Assembly: GCA_027422505.1 (NCBI GenBank)
Contig: JAPQWV010000050.1
Location: 124,001 to 188,000 of the forward strand
Reading direction: 5' to 3'
DNA length: 64,000 nt
Source of the DNA: Craterostigma plantagineum
Taxonomy: Eukaryota > Streptophyta > Magnoliopsida > Lamiales > Linderniaceae
In this document: in pieces, positions 46,325-58,364 of the stretch
How the letters are laid out: every line of letters starts with the position of its first letter
Numbering within the stretch: the first letter of the stretch is position 1
Made by a program: the position numbers and the translations under genes
Notes under the pieces: generated by a model
The model's input: the letters and a program-made list of their open reading frames with translations, nothing else
Told to the model about the DNA's origin: nothing
The model's database searches: none

Positions 46325-47367
46325 TATACAACATATACACACACTTATATATATATATATATAAATCAAACATCCTTCAATTCTTTCAGATATACCAATC
46401 GATGTATATATATATGAAGAACTTCCTTCAATTCTTATAAACCGATGCTCTACACAGTAGAGTCAAAGTGACCAACAAAATCGGTATTTCCAACATATAG
46501 CTATATATTACTCCTTAATATATTATATTTTAAATTTGCGCAAATTAATACCACATATCGATTGATATCAATATATAATATTGTAAACTTGCACATGTAT
46601 CCATGAATGCATTGCATGGAGGAATATATTAACTTATTTCTTTCTTGTTTTCTTTTATGCCAACTTGAGTTTGGCATGGAGAAGACGTAGGGTCGACTGG
46701 GCCATACGGGGCCGTTCTACACGGTATGCATAATCCTTATATTCTGCGGAGATGATGAGTCTATAAAAGCTGGCATGAGGCAATTGGGACCCCATTGAGA
46801 AAAGATCGACCTTTGCATAGAAATTTGAAATCCTACTGAAGAGATTTCAAGGAATCATTCCAGGGAATTGGCGGGTGAATCCTCTCTTAAATAGGCCGTT
46901 TGCTTGCTGTAATAACGAAGACGATGGGCATAGGAGATTGAGGAATCCTTGGCGGGACGACGATCAAGTCTTCGAGTGTGATGCTTGTAATGTTGACACT
47001 GAAATTCGAATTTTCCCTCATATTTCCTAGATTATGAGTAAGTAGATTAGGAAAAAAAATCATTTGTCGTAAATGTTTTTTATGTTTCGATTTACAAATA
47101 AAATACCAAGGTTCAAGTAACTGAATTATTCCCTCTTTGATTCGGTCTTCTGCGAAACATGTATGAGCAGTCAACTGATAAGTCAATGAGTTGACTTCCT
47201 ACACAAACACAATTTAAGACTTCTCTGTAATCTTATAAACTCTCTCTCTCTATATATATATGCATTTATATTGCCACAAAAATGATATATAATTTAGTTG
47301 GTTATATATATATATATATATACAACTCAACGGAATGTTTTTAGTGGTAACATAGATATATATGTAT

Positions 47368-47398
<31 letters not shown>

Positions 47399-48060
47399 CA
47401 ACATATAATTATCACACACACACACATTATATATATTAATCAAACTTCCTTCAATTCTTTCATATATATAAACCGATGCATATATATAAATCTAACTTCC
47501 TTCAATTCTTTTAGATATATAAACTGATGCTCTAGCACAATGTTAACTGACACAGTAGATTCAAAGTGACCAACAAAATCGGTATTTCCAACATATAGAT
47601 ATATAATCCTTAATATATAATATTTTAAATTTGCACGAATTATTACCACATATCAATTGATATCAATATATAATATTGTAAACTTGCATAATGTATCCAT
47701 GAATGCATTGCATGGAGGAATATATTGACTTATTTCTTTCTTGCTTTCTTTTATGCCAACTTGAGTTGGGCATGGAGAAGACGTAGAATCTGCGTCGAAG
47801 CTCCTTTTAAGAGCGCTCGACTGGGCCATATGGGGGCGTTCTACACAGTATACATATATATTACCACAAAAATGATATATAATTTAGTTGCTTATATATA
47901 TATATATACACACACCTCATATAATTGACATATATGTTAATTATATGAGGTATATATATATATATATATATAAAAGCAACGAAATGTTTTTAGTGGTAAT
48001 CTATATATATATATAGCATATAATTATCACACACAGAGAGTATATATATAAATCAAACTT

Positions 48061-49302
48061 TCTTAATACAACATAGAAAGTCTTTCCAATAAAACAATTG
48101 TAGGCTTCTCAAACTTAAAGCGACACGTTTATCAAGGTGTTCTTTATATTATTTTCCAACACTTTTATATTGCATGCATGCTGAGAAAAAAAATTGATCG
48201 TAAAAAAATATTGAGTATTTTCCGTTGATTAAATTGTTTTGTTGAGACTTGACCTTGAGGATACAAGTACTGGACTCAACCTTGCTAAAAAATCAAATAT
48301 GCTCATTTCTCCGATTAAGCGTCACCTTTTATTTAGTACAAGATAGTACCTCCAATGCCGCGCAAATAAATTTGGCTGAAATTAGGTTTTCGAATTTCAC
48401 AGTCGCAAAATTATTTTAATGTTGATACTTACATAACTAAAATCTGTTCCTTTTTTTTTTCCAAACAAGCTTCTATTTATTTATTTTTAAATTAATTACA
48501 TAAGCGTCCTTAAATTACTTCAATTCTTGATATTTAAAGGTTTAAAATTGACACCCTAAGTTCAAGGTTTTTTAAAATGCCACCCCCTCTAACATACATG
48601 ACCAAAAATATAATTAAGCGAAACATGACATCTCTGTCCTTAGAAATGAAATAATTATAAGACATCTCCTAACTTGAGGTCCCATATTTTATCTATAATC
48701 GTCCTAGTAATACCTCAAGGTTTTGGCTTACTTACCAATTGAATATAACACGAACACCTAATTATGATTTAACATGTAGCACAAATGTAAAAACTCCAAC
48801 GGGGTTGTTGGGTATACCATCATGGGTATGGTAGTTATAAGAGTATCACATGCATAAAATTATGATATGAATTCATTTATTTATACCCAATTGGACAGGA
48901 TACGATAAAACATATATTAAATGGATTAACTCATCGATCCAGTCCTAATGTTAATATCGGTGGTTGTAATAATATAAGATGCAAAGAACTCATTGCCATT
49001 CACATGGAAACTAATGATCCCGATGTACTTATACTGTTAATTGATTCAATCTAAACAAAAGAAACGCTTTGCTTGAATATATCCCCGTTCATGGTTTTTG
49101 CAGAAGCCAAAAGCACCACCATTATTAAGATTTAATAATATGTAAAGAGAAACTTCAGATTTCATTCATAGTCAACGAGTTCTAAGGATCGCATTACTAC
49201 CTCGCTCATTCCATATTCATTTCCTTAAACTAAATTGGTCAACTGATAGTCGTAATTTCTTATTCTTATTACATAAACTAAAACCTGGACTTTCAGCTTG
49301 CA
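48061..49302. other. Intergenic AT-rich region
   Basis: No gene or defined element was recognised. The right end should contain the 3' UTR of the minus-strand gamma-glutamylcyclotransferase gene. Confidence 0.4.
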
Positions 49303-50491
49303 CTAATCCATGGCAATTGCTTCGGGCAAAGGTGCCATGAACTTGAGAGGCGACAAACTCGACATGAGGTTCACGGCCCTTTTAGAGCCGGAAATCTTCT
49401 TCCTCTTCGCTACGACTTTCCTAACCTCATTAGCCAGCTCAGTGACATAGTCATCCTCGTGGCCTGTGTATTATTATTAGATCGAATCAATAACTCTAAA
49501 AATTATCGCATGAAATTTTGAAAGAAAAAGAAACGTTGGCTGCTTAGGCTTACCTATATCGAACATGGCCTTCTCCAATAAGAAAACATATTCCCTGTTA
49601 TTACCACAAGGACCGTAAGCTGTGGCGATCTGCAAAGCCATGTCCTTTACAGGGGCGGGGCCTAAGTAGTACTTATTCAAAGCAGCGTCGGGCGTTGATG
49701 TGAATCTGCGAATTTCAAAGAACCACTCTTTGCTTTACACTATGCAAAAGATTGAGGATCAATGGAAGTTCAGCCAAAAAAATAATGAAAAAGCATTGAA
49801 TAAAGCCCAACACTTACACCATCACATTAGTTACAAATGGCTCATCAACTTCACCCTCCTGCATATGTGAATATATTACCTTTTTCTTTTTCTAAATGGA
49901 TAATCAAGAAAGTGTATTAGCCAGCCATTTGGTAAGAGCTCACCTTGTAAAAGTCCACTGAGGTTTTCTGATCGTATTCGCATTCTCTTCTCTCAAGATA
50001 CTAAACAAAAGAAAGGATCTGAGACATTAAGTTTTCTGCTCATATTCATCGGAGTGTGTAAGAATATACCTCAATTGCTGCCTTTTCCCTTTCTGGCCCT
50101 CCTCGAACACAATAGGCAGCGCCCCACTAATCGATCATCGAACAATTTCATTACATGAAAGAAAGTTATATACAGACCCACACACTAATCAATTGAATAT
50201 TGAAGATTTTGGGCTTACACACACAGTTCCTTGGCATTCTTCCAAGGTGCAGGTTCTTGCAGGGTGCTCAGGCGTGCCTCTATGATCAATGCAAGCTACC
50301 AAGAGATGCACAAATTCTGAGATTCAAGAAAGATACAAAAGGAAAGATAAACAGAAAAAGAAAATGCAAAAGCAAGACATACCCAAATCAAATACACGCC
50401 GATAATCCTTAATAAACCCAATAACTTTCTCATCAACTTCAAACCCAGGGTTCCAAACCAAGGATCCGTACCCGAAGAACCACAAAACCAT
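49303..50491 (-). CDS. ChaC-like gamma-glutamylcyclotransferase
   Basis: Enzymes of this family cleave glutathione to 5-oxoproline and Cys-Gly in the cytosol, a step in glutathione turnover. Seven exons by GT-AG fit: 50491-50383, 50295-50219, 50126-50070, 50000-49944, 49858-49818, 49705-49554, 49463-49303; 217 residues, the usual plant length. The N-terminus [17 protein letters not shown] carries the YGSL substrate-binding loop at residues 8-11. Next come [42 protein letters not shown], and [16 protein letters not shown], with the candidate catalytic Glu in the last parts. A C-terminal helix ([15 protein letters not shown]) follows. A leader intron seems to lie at 50608-50511. Nothing is broken. 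Confidence 0.92.
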
Positions 50492-50984
50492 TTCTTTTAC
50501 TTGCCTTTGACTGATGGTAGTTTCTAGAACGAATAAATCGAGACAGAAATCAGCGCACTTTGATGGCAAGCGAGAAGGAACAGATGAAACCGAATAAGGA
50601 GAACTTACAGGTTGCTCAAGGAACTCGATCTCGTATCAAAGGAAGAGGATTGTAACCCTGAATTTGGAGAAACAGAGAGAGATTTTCACGCGAGGGAAGA
50701 CCTGGTCAACAAATCTCTCTCTGTTTTCCACCGCCTTGTGAACTGTGAGGAGAGAATGAAAGAGAGAGATTGCTTTGGTGTGCCAGCTTTTATTTACAGA
50801 AAAAAAAAATGTGGAAAAGCGTGTTTGCAAGTTTGTGCTCGTCCAAAATCTGTCACGATGGTCGGTCATCATACGTTCAATTCAGCGTTTTTTTTCTGGA
50901 CATTACACCTACACGTGCCCAATCGCCGGTTAACGTTTCCATGGCATAGATACCAAAGAAATCCACCACTATTTTAAGAAATTG
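50492..50984 (-). promoter_or_regulatory. Leader and promoter region of the gamma-glutamylcyclotransferase gene
   Basis: Holds a probable leader intron with a GTAAGT donor (read on minus, at 50608) and a CATCAG acceptor (50511). A plus-strand frame at 50612-50977 overlaps this leader antisense and looks like chance. No TATA box stands out. Confidence 0.4.
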
Positions 50985-51470
50985 TATGATGGCAATGGGG
51001 CGGGGCGGGGGCGGGGATCTAATCCCCGTCCCCGTCCCCGCGATACATTCGGGGACGAAATCGTCCCCGTCGCCGTCCCCGCGGGGATCCACGCGGGGCA
51101 GGGATTCCCCACGGGGATTCTCCGCCCCTTAATTTTCTTTAAAAAATATCTTTAATATAATATATAAATTTGAATAAATTTTTGTTATAAATATTATATA
51201 AATTATAATTTTATATATTATTTGTATTAATTTAATATTTTTAGTCTATATTTTGATATTATTTTACTATTATTTAATCATAATGTAATATTATATATAT
51301 TATAATATATAAAAGAGGATTCGGGCAGGGGCGGGGATCCCCGTGGGGATCCCACGGGGAGACATCATTCCCCGTCCCCTCCCCGCGGGGATAAAATCTC
51401 GGGGATTCCCCGCCCCATTCGGGGCGGATCCCCGCGGGGACGGGGAATCCCCGCCCCATTGCCAACCCTA
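50985..51470. repeat. GC-rich-ended terminal-inverted-repeat element (copy 2)
   Basis: Left end TATGATGGCAATGGGGCGGG; right end in reverse complement TAGGGTTGGCAATGGGGCGG. About 486 bp, with blocks of CCCCGTCCCC and GCGGGGAT outside and an AT-only core (51135-51315) sharing GTTATAAATATTATATAAAT with copy 1 at 19306. No clear target duplication. The G-runs could form G-quadruplexes. Confidence 0.7.
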
Positions 51471-51753
51471 ATCAGCTAGAACTTACAACTTGGATGTTGA
51501 CTTTTTAAATATTTGTGGTATTTAATACTTGGATTTGATCATACAATCGAAACCAACTTTCCTTCTACTTTTAGCAAAACATATTGCTATAAAGAGGTAA
51601 GATTTGGTGGTTGTATGTTAAGACAGTTGAATTCAATTTGATATAGACACCTTTTCACGTCAATCATTCAATTTTTCCAAACATAATTTCTATTTAAAGG
51701 CCATTACATGTCATTTTAAAACACAAAAACATTAATCAAAATATAGCCTTTAA

Positions 51754-52413
51754 GGGGGTGTTTGTTTCAGGTGATTCAACATTACGGTGATACGCACATT
51801 ACGGTGATGTTGGTATCACCGGAATGTGAATCAAGGTGATATGTCATCAGTGTGTTTGTTTTAAGGTGATATTTCATTTTGCAGATCAACGTGATATTGA
51901 AGTATTCTGTTTGTTTAATCACTGTGATGTGTAGGGTGACGTTATGTAAATGTCATATTTGACCCTATACATATGATTTAAATAATGTGTTAATTTTTTT
52001 TAAGGTGATATTTTATGTGATAATCAATAATGTATTAAAATATACATATTATTTATATTTATACTTTTTTTAAATATAAGTTTTAATATTTCTAAATAAC
52101 TGGAATAGTTTTAAGATTTAATTATGTTAATAACGTAATTATATTGATAATGGCATATAAAATAATAATGTTAAAATATCAAGGGTATTTTCGTCCATTA
52201 AAAAGTTAGATAGATCACCTCATCACCGTGATGTTGGATCACCTAGGTTTTTTGGGGTGATCTGAAATATGAAATATCACCCCATTTTTAACACCTAAGT
52301 AATCCATCATTCCTGTGATGGCTCATCACCTAAACTAAACAAACACAGTGATAAGTGATAAACGAGAGCATCACGGTGATGTTTTGTAAGATCACCCCAA
52401 AACAAACACCCCC
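51754..52413. mobile_element. Tourist-like (PIF/Harbinger) element with GTGAT subterminal repeats
   Basis: 660 bp with a 14-bp perfect terminal inverted repeat GGGGGTGTTTGTTT / AAACAAACACCCCC, flanked by TAA on both sides (51751-51753 and 52414-52416). The ends carry many GGTGAT and ATCACCGTGAT words. The interior is AT-rich and noncoding, so it depends on a transposase elsewhere. Confidence 0.9.
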
Positions 52414-52507
52414 TAAAAGGTGTAACGGGTACATGTATGGATTTTGGTAACTTTGATTTTTTGGTGAGCTTATAGTTGAGTTTTGTTTTAATAATATTTC
52501 CTTTGCA

Positions 52508-52690
52508 ACCAACGGGGGTTGGTCTAAGTGGTAAGCGACTTGGTATCGCTTAAGCAAGGTCTCGGGTTCGAATCCTTGTGTATGCAGCACCCCTCTTTGG
52601 GAGCCTCACCTGTCGTTACCAGGTACGCGACGCGAGGCGAACCGGATTAGTCGGGACAACCCGGAACCGGTCTGGTATCCGGAAAAAAAA
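52508..52690 (+). mobile_element. tRNA-derived SINE
   Basis: 183 bp. It has a pol III A-box-like TGGTCTAAGTGG (52520-52531) and a perfect B box GGTTCGAATCC (52564-52574), a non-tRNA body with CAGGTACGCGACGCGAGGCG, and a short A-run at the end. A 10-bp target duplication TTCCTTTGCA flanks it (52498-52507 and 52691-52700). Confidence 0.9.
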
Positions 52691-52699
52691 TTCCTTTGC

Positions 52700-52980
52700 A
52701 GGTATGGATTTTGGTAATTACGATCAAGACAAGATTACTTGTACGAGGTTTGTTGGCCGGAAGAGATTCATGATTCTTTATTGAAAAACTTGCTGCCAAA
52801 ATGAATGCTAAAACGAACGACGAGGACAGAGAGCGCATCATTTCAGACCTTCGTTGGCCTCATCCATTTACAATTTGATGAATGGTTTACAGTTTCGTTT
52901 ATGATCCAACAATTCGACGTCCTCAAACGAAGATTTGACATGTTTAAAAAAAAATAGAACACTCCGATGTTACTTGGACG
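52700..52980 (+). pseudogene. Decayed host coding region, part left of the nested transposons
   Basis: One frame reads EKLAAKMNAKTNDEDRERII then SDLRWPHPFTI (about 52781-52878); another reads MNGLQFRLYDPTIRRPQTKI (52875-52935), interrupted by a stop. If the hAT insertion is ignored, the target duplication joins it in frame with CYLDSTYNILDAPNEKW on the right (59824 onward). The family is not recognised. Confidence 0.3.
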
Positions 52981-53000
52981 CAGTGTTTTAAATAGCGTTT

Positions 53001-53844
53001 TGTTGGTTCCGGTGTTGACGTCCGGTCGGTGGCGCTCGTAAAACTCGGACAGAGTTTCGGCTTACTACGTCGAAGTCGAGGCACGTACGTCGTACGCTTT
53101 CCGTAAGACGTTATTGCCCCGTATTTCAGTGCCTCGGGTTGTGGCAATACGTCCCAAAGATACAGCGACTTCAAGAATTTCGAAACGTCGCACACCGTTA
53201 CGAAATTATCGGACGAATCTACTAAAGACTCGAGCCTTTCTTGCGATTTTATGCCTTATTATGCCTAAGGGATGTGCTGTCAACTTTCTGTAAAGTGCTG
53301 AGAGTGAATTGAATGAATTTCTATTCTGCCAGGGGACCTATTTATACTGTCCGAAAAGCTGCAGGGGTCAATTCGCGAAAAGTCATAACTTTTCAGTTTG
53401 ACCTCCTTTGACTGGGCGAATTCGTAAATAGGTATAACTTTTGGCCAGGGGTCAGTCTGAGAATAGTCACAACTTTCGGACTGATACTCATACCCCTTCA
53501 ACAGCCACATCAGCATGCCCAGTCAGCGCCAGATCAGCGTCACGTCAGTCCACGTCAGTCCGCGTGTCAGTGACACGTCATCGGCCGCCACGTCATCATT
53601 TTTTTAATTTTTTATTATTTTATTTGGTCCGGCTTTACCAATTAATTTCTCATTCATCCGATATCGGTTTTGAGCAAATTAATATTCGTTAGATTCGTCT
53701 CGAAACGTAGATTCGTAATCTTTCAACGATTTCTCGTTTCGACGACCGACGTGTTCTCGATTTAATAAAATCATTTCAGCTCTTCTATTAGTGGGCCAAT
53801 TACCCACACTTGGGCCCAAGGCCCATTGGGCTTAAAACCCAACA
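53001..53844 (-). repeat. 3' LTR of the nested copia element
   Basis: 844 bp. It has an extra CCACGTCAGT unit near 53547-53560 compared with the other LTR, plus scattered substitutions. Confidence 0.9.
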
Positions 53845-54393
53845 ATCCCCCACATGAATGAAAATTAATGTAAATGCAATGCATGCTGACTCTTGCAAGA
53901 AAGTCCCGACGACCCATCACTGCATCGGGATAGGTAGCTTGTGGCTTTGAACCTTCCCTAGTGAAATACTATCGGATTTACTCGCTGCTCAGTGAACGTG
54001 ATGTCTTGAACTGGCGGCTTTTTGTGTAAACCAAGACAACAGTATACACACAGTGATGAATCTGATCTCTTTTCGATTCTCACGTTGTGTCCGTTTCTGC
54101 CGTGGACCATATCTCCGATTTATAAGTGTTTTCCATTGAAGCGGCCCCACTTCACACTTATATAGGTGATCGACTATTAGGACTTAATCCTGGAGTAGCC
54201 CGAAATACTCCACCAATTTGGTATAGTCATCATTAAAAGCATACATGCTTACCCTAACCACACGTCATCGGGAAACTACTTGGGCAGCTGTTGAGAATGG
54301 ACTTTATTAGTTTCCAAGTATACTACTGAACTAATCACAGCTTAGTTGTCTCATTGAACCAAGTTCGTGGGATCTCCACTCATCGAGGTTGAG
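53845..54393 (-). other. 3' noncoding part and polypurine tract of the nested copia element
   Basis: About 550 bp between the pol stop and the 3' LTR without an ORF. The polypurine tract touches the LTR. The length agrees with the long 3' noncoding stretch seen in some copia lineages. Confidence 0.7.
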
Positions 54394-57300
54394 TTACCAG
54401 TTACCACTGCTTTTGTTCTTTGCTGTGTGGATTTTTATTCCCATTCCCCTTACTGCGTTTTCTAACTGATCTCTAGCTATGCCTTTTGTGAGCGGATCCG
54501 CAATATTTTCCTTTGACTTTACATAGTCGGTGGAAATTATTCCGCTTAAGATAAGCTGTCTTACGGTGTTATGCCTCCGACGAATGTGCCGAGACTTACC
54601 GTTATACATACAGTTCTGTGCCCTGCCGATAGCTGCCATGCTATCGCAGTGAATCATAATTGGTGGCACAGGTTTGTTCCAACACGGAATATCCTCCAGA
54701 AAATTTCGAAGCCATTCTGCTTCTTCACCGGCTTTATCTAGTGCGATGAACTCCGACTCCATCGTGGATCGAGCTATGCACGTTTGTTTGGAGGACTTCC
54801 AAGAAACTGCTCCTCCACCGATGGTAAATATATAACCACTCGTGGATTTGGAGTCTTTACTATCAGATATCCAATTCGCATCGCAGTATCCTTCTAGTAC
54901 CGCGGGATATCTGGAGTATAGTATGCCGTGATTAATAGTGTGGTTCAAATATCTTAGCACTCTTCTTAGTGCTACCCAGTGCCTACTACCCGGGTTACTC
55001 GTAAACCTACTTAGTTTACTAATTGAGTACGCTATGTCAGGTCGAGTGCAGTTAGACAAATACATCAGACTGCCAATCACCCGAGCGTATTCGAGTTGCG
55101 ATACAGGCTCTCCCCTATTTTTGGCTAAGTGTACATTAGTGTCCACAGGTGTCTTAGCCGGAGGATCATCGAAGGCGTTAAATCTTTTTAACACGCTCTC
55201 AACATAGTGAGATTGTGTAATCACAATTCCTTCGGACGTCTTAGAGACATTTATTCCCAAAATGACGTCAGCCAAACCCATATCCTTCATACTGAAATAA
55301 TTTTTCAGCATATTCTTTGTATTCACGATTATTTTGTGACTGCTTCCCATGATTAACATGTCGTCTACGTAAAGACAGACAATCACAAACTCATCGGGTG
55401 TGCCTTTTATATAAACACATTTATCACACTCATTAATCTTAAATCCATTCGACAGCATCGTCATGTCGGACTTCTCGTGCCACTGTTTCGGTGCTTGCTT
55501 AAGCCCGTAAAGTGACTTCACGAGTCTGCACACTTTATTTTCCTGCCCGGGTACAATAAAAACCCTTCGGGCTGTCTCATGTATATTTCTTCCTCAAGTT
55601 CCCCATTTAGAAAGGCCGTTTTCACGTCCATTTGGTGTATCTCGAGGTCATACAGCGCTGCTATAGCGATCAAGACCCGTATGGATGTAATCCTTGTCAC
55701 GGGTGAGTAGGTATCGAAGAAATCGTACCCTTCCTTTTGATTAAATCCTTTAGCTACTAAACGAGCTTTATATTTTTCGATTGATCCATCGGTCTTAAGT
55801 TTCCTTTTAAGGACCCATTTGCATCCTAAAGGCTTACACCCCTTTGGGAGGTCTACCAGTTCCCACGTATGGTTTTGCATAACGGACTCAATCTCGCTGT
55901 TCACAGCTTCTTTCCAGAACGGAGCTTCTGGACTAGACAATGCTTCTTGCAAAGTCCGTGGTTCATCATCTAACATATATGTTAGGAAGTCAGGCCCAAA
56001 CGATTTGGCCGTTCTCTTACGTTTGCTTTGCCGTGGTTCCTCGTTTTCTTGAGGTGAACTCTCCACGGCATCGTAAGTTCGCTTCTTATAGCTTATTTCT
56101 TTCTTTTCCTTATTTGGGAAAATATTCTCGAAGAATACTGCATTCCTTGATTCAAATATCATCCCTGTATTCATTTCAGGGTTTTCTGATTTGTGCACTA
56201 GAAATCTATATGCACTACTGTTATTAGCATATCCGATGAAAATGCAATCAATAGTCTTGGGTCCTATCTTAACCTGTTTAGGTTTAGGTACTTCGACCTT
56301 TGCTAGGCACCCCCACACTTTCAGGTAATTGTAGGACGGAGCCCTACCTTTCCATAGCTCGTATGGAGTTTTTTCTTTCTTTTTGTGTGGCACATATTCA
56401 GAATGCGATTTGCCGAGAGGATTGCTTCCCCCCACAAGTTCTGAGGTTGCCCAGAACTGATCAACATAGCATTCATCATCTCCTTAAGAGACCTATTTTT
56501 GCGTTCAGCAACGCCGTTTGACTGAGGTGAATAAGGCGCGGTTGTTTGATGAATAATGCCGTGCTCTTGGCAAAATTCTTCGAACGGCGCCACGTATTCT
56601 CCTCCTCTATCACTTCGAATTATTTTTATTTTCATGAGTTTAGTTGATTCTCAACTTCACCCTTATATCTTTTGAAGGCATCAAGAGCCTTGTCCTTGCC
56701 AGTTAACAAATATACGTAGCAAAATCTCGTGCAATCATCGATAAAAGTAATAAAGTACTTTTTTCCACCTCTAGTCTGCACGAACTTCAGATCACATATA
56801 TCTGTATGAATTAGTTCTAGAGGCTCACTACTTCTCTCAAAGAGAAGAACGGTGCCTTGGCCATTTTTGCCTCGACACAGACTTCACATTTTTGTTGTGA
56901 GTCGACTTCCATTTGCGGAAGCAGGTTTAAACTTATTAACTTTTTTATCTTATTTAAACCCACGTGTCCTAATCTATGATGCCATAAATTGGAACACTCA
57001 ACCAAATAAGATGAACTTTCTTTATTATTATTAGCGAGTTCAATCTCGCGTATTACAGGCATTACATTCATCTTAAAGAGCCCCTTCTCGAGGTAGCCCT
57101 TACCTATGAAATGACCGTTTTTGGTCAGTACATACTTATCACTCTCAAACACCTGCCTAAATCCGGCTTTGCTCAACAGGGAGCCGGACACCAAGTTCTT
57201 GCGGATGTCTGGCACATGCAGTACGTCCACAAGAGTGAGTTCCTTGCCCGAGGTCATCTTCAGCACTACCCTCCCTAATCCGACGATGTCTGAGGTGGCT

Positions 57301-58337
57301 GCGTTGCCCATAAACAGCTTCCTGTCTGAGATACGGATGTAGGTTGAAAACATCTCCTTATCAGAGCAGATGTGGCGAGTCGCTCCAGAGTCGATATACC
57401 ACGACCTAGGATTGTCTACCACGTTGGCCTCGTATACGACGGCGGCTAGGTCCATCTCCGTTAGATCTGTCCTCGGCTTTGCCTCGGTCAAGTGAGCTTG
57501 ATTCTTCTTGCTCTTTTTCTTCAGCCGACAATCCTTGGCCATATGCCCAGGTTTGTCGCAGTTGTAGCAGTTGCCCCTTATTTTATTCGGCTTCTGCTGC
57601 GTCGTATTAGGCCTCTTGCGCTTTTTGCCGGTGCTTGATTCGGCCAGGTTCGCACGTACCTCCACGCTGCCCCTTTTGCTCTTGGCCTCGATTCTTCGAT
57701 TATCTTCTTCGATTCGAAGCCTCACGATCAGGTCCTCAAGCCCCATTTTCTTACGCTTGTGCTTGAGATAGTTCTTGAAGTCCTTCCACAGGGGTGGCAG
57801 CTTCTCTATTATAGCAGCTACCTGGAAGGATTCGCTGATCTGCATATTCTCCGCGTGTATATCGTGGATTATCACTTGCAGATCACGGACCTGGTCCAAC
57901 ACTGGTTTGGAGTCGGTCATCTTATAGTCCAAAAACCTGCCGACAATGAATTTCTTCAGTCCGGCGTCATCGGTTTTGTACTTTTTATCCAACGAGTCCC
58001 ACAAATCTTTAGCAGTTTTAGCGACTGCGTAGACGTTGTATAGGGAGTCGTCTAGGGCGTTCAAAATATAGTTACGACACATGAAATCGTTATGATTCCA
58101 AGCGTCCAACGCCGCCTGTTGTTGTTCGTCCACTTCGGCTGCGTCGTCGTCTGCGGCGTCGTCGGCATTCACCTGGGGCGGGAGCTCTTTCAGAAAGCGC
58201 ACCAGGTTCAGAGTCGTGAGGTAAAATAGCATTTTTTGCTGCCATCGTTTGAAATCAGCTCCGTTGAATTTCGCCGGCTCGGCGTGGTTGCTTCCCGTCA
58301 GCGGTACGGCGGTGGGGATAGTCGCTATTGTTGCCAT
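54394..58337 (-). pseudogene. Copia gag-pol, frameshifted
   Basis: Gag begins at 58337 and is open to 56817 (506 codons). It has the UBN2-type Gag core, a CCHC knuckle [14 protein letters not shown], an intact protease site [12 protein letters not shown] and the integrase zinc-binding part ([14 protein letters not shown]). The frame shifts near 56820-56840 and again near 56635 and 56350 within integrase, whose core includes ELIHTDICD, FIDDCTRF and SDRGGEY. RT starts in the next frame (NHTWELVDLPKGCKPLGCKW, HQMDVKTAFLNGEL) and shifts near 55545. RT end (YVDDMLIMG) and RNase H ([29 protein letters not shown]) continue to the stop at 54394. At least four frameshifts; not functional. Confidence 0.92.
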
Positions 58338-58364
58338 CGATCAGACAAAATAACGTCTTACGAT

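Larger units (their letters stand above)
44100..48060 (-). repeat. Array of diverged 1.1-1.4 kb repeat units with pseudogene-like segments
   Basis: Equivalent points recur: TTGCTTGCTGTAATAA at about 44346, 45795 and 46902; GCTCTAGCACAATG or its decayed form at about 45304, 46449 and 47529; GGAGAAGACGTA at 45551, 46679 and 47772. Copies of TTGAGGAATCCTTGGCGGGACGACGATC are near-identical in units 1-3; the fourth is partial. On the minus strand the units carry a frame with VVPPRIPQSFMPIVLVITASK and, in the leftmost unit, YLLLTFDNKGATIDTIFSQV. The frame is broken differently in each copy. I do not recognise the family. The spacers are long (TA)n tracts. Confidence 0.75.

Noticed and set aside
50612..50977. 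Plus-strand 121-codon ORF
   Set aside because: It runs antisense to the leader and leader intron of the gamma-glutamylcyclotransferase gene and shows no recognisable domain.
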